This document shows, in pieces, positions 61,526 through 64,000 of a stretch of DNA of 64,000 nucleotides. Source of the DNA: Pogona vitticeps (lineage: Eukaryota; Chordata; Lepidosauria; Squamata; Agamidae). The DNA is taken from NCBI RefSeq assembly GCF_051106095.1, contig NC_135785.1, positions 97,523,001 to 97,587,000 of the forward strand, given 5' to 3'. Both the position numbers and the translations under genes were made by a program. Numbering within the stretch: position 1 is the stretch's first letter; each line of letters begins with the position of its first letter. Below the pieces are notes generated by a model that was not told the DNA's origin, made no database searches, and worked only from the letters and a program-made list of their open reading frames with translations.

Positions 61526-62810
61526 ATTAGAGAGAATGAGTTCATGGCTTCAGATGGCAGGTGCTGGGGTTGCAATGGTGGTCACCTTTCACCTGTTCCT
61601 CTTGGACTCTGCAAGTGGACTCTTCCTTGTTTGGAAGATAAAACTGTATTTGTCTCGCAGCTTGTCCTGAATCTCCTGAACTATTCAGCTACTTTCAGAA
61701 GTGGTGAAAGACATTATTCCATTGCCAGTACTGAAGTAAGATTTGACTAATTCCATTCCAGTCAATTTCTCTCTATGGAAAAGAGAGGGAGAAATACCTT
61801 GCCCGTTGCCTTGAATAGCAAGATATTCTGGGCAGGCCTTTCAGACTAGTTGACAAATTGGCTTCCTTAGGAAAGTTCAGACTAATTACAGGACTAGCAA
61901 CCCTAGTTTAGTTCCTCAAATGGTAAAGCCAAACATTTTGTTCTTCTCTGTTTCCGTTGCCTCCTTGAACTCTGGCAGCTTCAGTGACCCTGGATGAGTG
62001 CAGAAAGGGAAAGGAAAAAAATTGTATGCAAGTTTTTCATTTCTGTTGCAACATCAAGAATAGATGCAGAGTTGTTTTGGTTCCTTCTCCTCCAACTTTA
62101 TAGCAAATGACTAATGCCTATGTGATTGATTAGCAGTCAATCAGCTGACTAAAAACAAAAGCCTGAAAGTTCTCAGAATTAGAATAATTTTCCATTATGG
62201 GCCAATAAGCCAAAAATGAGACTTTATCATTACCCTGTTGGAAGAATGCTCCTTTGAGGTGGACCAGAGCCTCCCGGGCCAACTGACATAGAAAAACATG
62301 CTGCTACAGCTGACCTCAGGTCCTCAGGAGAAAGTGTTGGTGGACCTTCATTCCAAGAAGTGAGAGTTTCACTCTTCTCAATCAGAGGATAAAGCAGATT
62401 AACCTCACAGGTCAGAGAGAACACCAGCAGTTGGAAAGACAGGCAAGGCTGATGGTAGATTGAGGGAGTGCTTGCCTTGATGAGTGGACAAGGCCATCCT
62501 CATCAGGGGGACTCCTGCCAAAATGCCTCCATCCGGCACTGTCTCATCAGGAAGCCTCAGCCTCACATAAAGAAGGTTGCGGGAAACAATGACTGTGCAC
62601 TGGTGCTAGCCCTTGCAAGCATCTCCTTGATCAGCTCCTCCAGATCCCAAGTATGCATTGATTCTCAACTTCCCTGCAGTTCTTTCTGGTTTCATATTGT
62701 ATCTGCCAGCTTTCTTTCCTTGAGTTCTCTGGGCACTGGCCTTTGGACTTTCCTTGCCCAGAAGAGGTAAGCCTCCTTCCTTCTTAGTTGCACAGAAGCA
62801 ACTAAGTCAC
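61526..62810. other. Gene-free stretch
   Basis: Unique-looking intergenic DNA; no gene or repeat was recognised. Confidence 0.4.
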
Positions 62811-63045
62811 CTTGTATTCGCGAAGGCTTTCACGGCCGGGATCTAATGGTTGTTGTGGGTTTTTCGGGCTCTTTGGCCATGTTCTGAAGGTTGTTCTTCC
62901 TGACGTTTCACCAGTCTCCGTGGCCATCATCTTCATAGGACTGGAGTAGGAACTCTGTCCATGCTCTGTTGCTGTTTGTTGGATGATTGAGTATTTATAG
63001 CTGTGGGAACAGCTTTTGTCTTTTTTCAGGAGATAGGGTGATCAG
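62811..63045 (-). mobile_element. Penelope-like terminal repeat fragment
   Basis: Reversed, it reads 'ctataaatactcaatcatccaacaaacagcaacag...gagttcctactccagtcc', then the hammerhead-like region, then 'cagaacatggccaaagagcccgaaaaacccacaacaacc' and 'cggccgtgaaagccttcgcgaatacaa'. It is the same family as 42662-42897 but extends further 5'. It is a diverged fossil with no coding part. Confidence 0.72.
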
Positions 63046-63827
63046 CTTATCACAACAAAAAAAAGCTGTTCCATTATATTTTCTGATGCCAGTTCACTGC
63101 TTGGGCATGGATTCAGGCTAAAAGAATTCTGGTCCCATCTGATTCGGGCTGAAATTATACTCCCCAGAAAAATCTGATTAAATCTGCAGCAACTCCTTTT
63201 GCAACACATGATGCCGAGCCATACACTGATTCAAAATGGCACCCACTCAGGTTCTTGTCTGTTCTGTTTTTTTAATGTATTTGCCAACACACAGGACCAC
63301 CTCTTTCCCCCACCAATTGCCTGCCACCTCTTCTGCAACCCCTGTTCCCCACCTCTTTGACTGTCCTGTATGTCTGTTCCTGCTGTCATGTCTTCGATTC
63401 AGCCCCCCCACCCCCTTTGTGCCCTCATTCACACCTGTAGGGGACTGATTCCCTTTAAAATCTCACATCTGAAGTGTCATAGCCATGGAAGGGGAGACAA
63501 GAGTAGCATCAAGCCCCTGACACACCCACAGAGACAGGGTGCACCCCCACTCCCACTGTTCTCTCCCACTAAATGTATCAGTATCCTGGATTAAAATGTA
63601 GAAAAATGCACCACCACACATGCTATGAGTGGAACCAAACCTATTTGCAGCTAATCACTAGCAACTACACTTTCCCCTGTTTATCACAATGGTGTAATTT
63701 CCTCTTCAGTGTATCCATTGGATCTGTTTCAATTTGTAAATTTGCTTTGCCAGCTTCCCACCATCTTGCACTGGAAAACCAAACTGGCTCTAACATTTTA
63801 GGGGTTTGTAGTGACCTATGCAAAATT
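63046..63827. other. Gene-free stretch
   Basis: C-rich patches ('cagcccccccaccccc', about 63401) but no gene or clear repeat. Confidence 0.4.
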
Positions 63828-64000
63828 GGGACATGGTGGCGCTGCGGGCTAAACCGCAGAAGCCTTTGTGTGCTGCAGGGTCAGAAGACCAGCAGTCGTA
63901 AGATCGAATACACGCGACGGAGTGAGCTCCCGTCGCTTTGTCCCAGCTCCTTGCCAACCTAGCAGTTCGAAAGCATGCAAATGCGAGTAGATAAATAGGT
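63828..64000 (+). repeat. tRNA-derived SINE, cut by the window end
   Basis: 'acatggtggcgctgcgggctaaaccgcagaagcc', a decayed box B ('gtcgtaagatcgaatac') and 'gccaacctagcagttcgaaagcatgcaaatgcgagtagataaataggt' match a widespread squamate SINE. The 3' part lies beyond position 64000. Confidence 0.75.

Overview
This is a vertebrate nuclear window, and the repeats point to a squamate reptile (lizard or snake). It carries tRNA-headed SINEs with Bov-B-like 3' tails (Sauria SINE type), Bov-B/RTE LINEs on both strands, CR1/L2-clade LINE ends that seed microsatellites, Penelope-like repeats and several families of small hAT-like and Tc1/mariner-like elements. The window is mostly AT-rich, with two GC/CpG-rich islands, each holding one gene.

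Two protein-coding genes are present. EGR2 (KROX20) is on the + strand. Its promoter lies near 18.4 kb, the CDS is join(18726..18903,20137..21464) and encodes 501 aa, and the 3' UTR probably reaches about 23.0 kb. ADO (2-aminoethanethiol / N-terminal cysteine dioxygenase) is a single-exon gene on the - strand at 31217..32086, encoding 289 aa. The genes are convergent (tail to tail) and neighbours, as I recall for their mammalian orthologues, so this is conserved microsynteny. No other protein-coding gene is supported. The long antisense ORFs over both genes are by-products of GC-rich sequence.

Layout: 1-17.4 kb is the EGR2 5' flank, with sparse repeats, one large AT/GT microsatellite bounded by an inverted repeat (10.4-10.8 kb), an (ATT)n tract and two small DNA elements. 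17.4-22.1 kb is the EGR2 CpG island with a CArG box, a CRE-like site and a TATA-like box. 22-31 kb is the shared 3' region, with two AT-rich elements, an RTE end and a repeat-poor block that may combine the ADO 3' UTR with conserved non-coding DNA. 31.2-32.4 kb is the ADO island, with two ZNF143-type motifs. 32.5-64 kb is gene-free and repeat-rich: a hAT element nested in a SINE, a Bov-B with a nested CR1, a larger Bov-B with a nested CR1 and a nested solo LTR, and a perfect 95-bp Penelope-type palindrome. A repeat-poor block at 56.4-57.2 kb lies about 38 kb downstream of EGR2. That is close to where the mammalian myelinating Schwann cell enhancer (MSE) sits relative to EGR2, so it is a candidate regulatory element by position only.

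Functionally, EGR2 is an immediate-early, three-zinc-finger transcription factor for hindbrain segmentation and Schwann-cell myelination. ADO is an oxygen-sensing thiol dioxygenase. Nothing in the sequence shows that they act together; they share a neighbourhood and possibly regulatory DNA.
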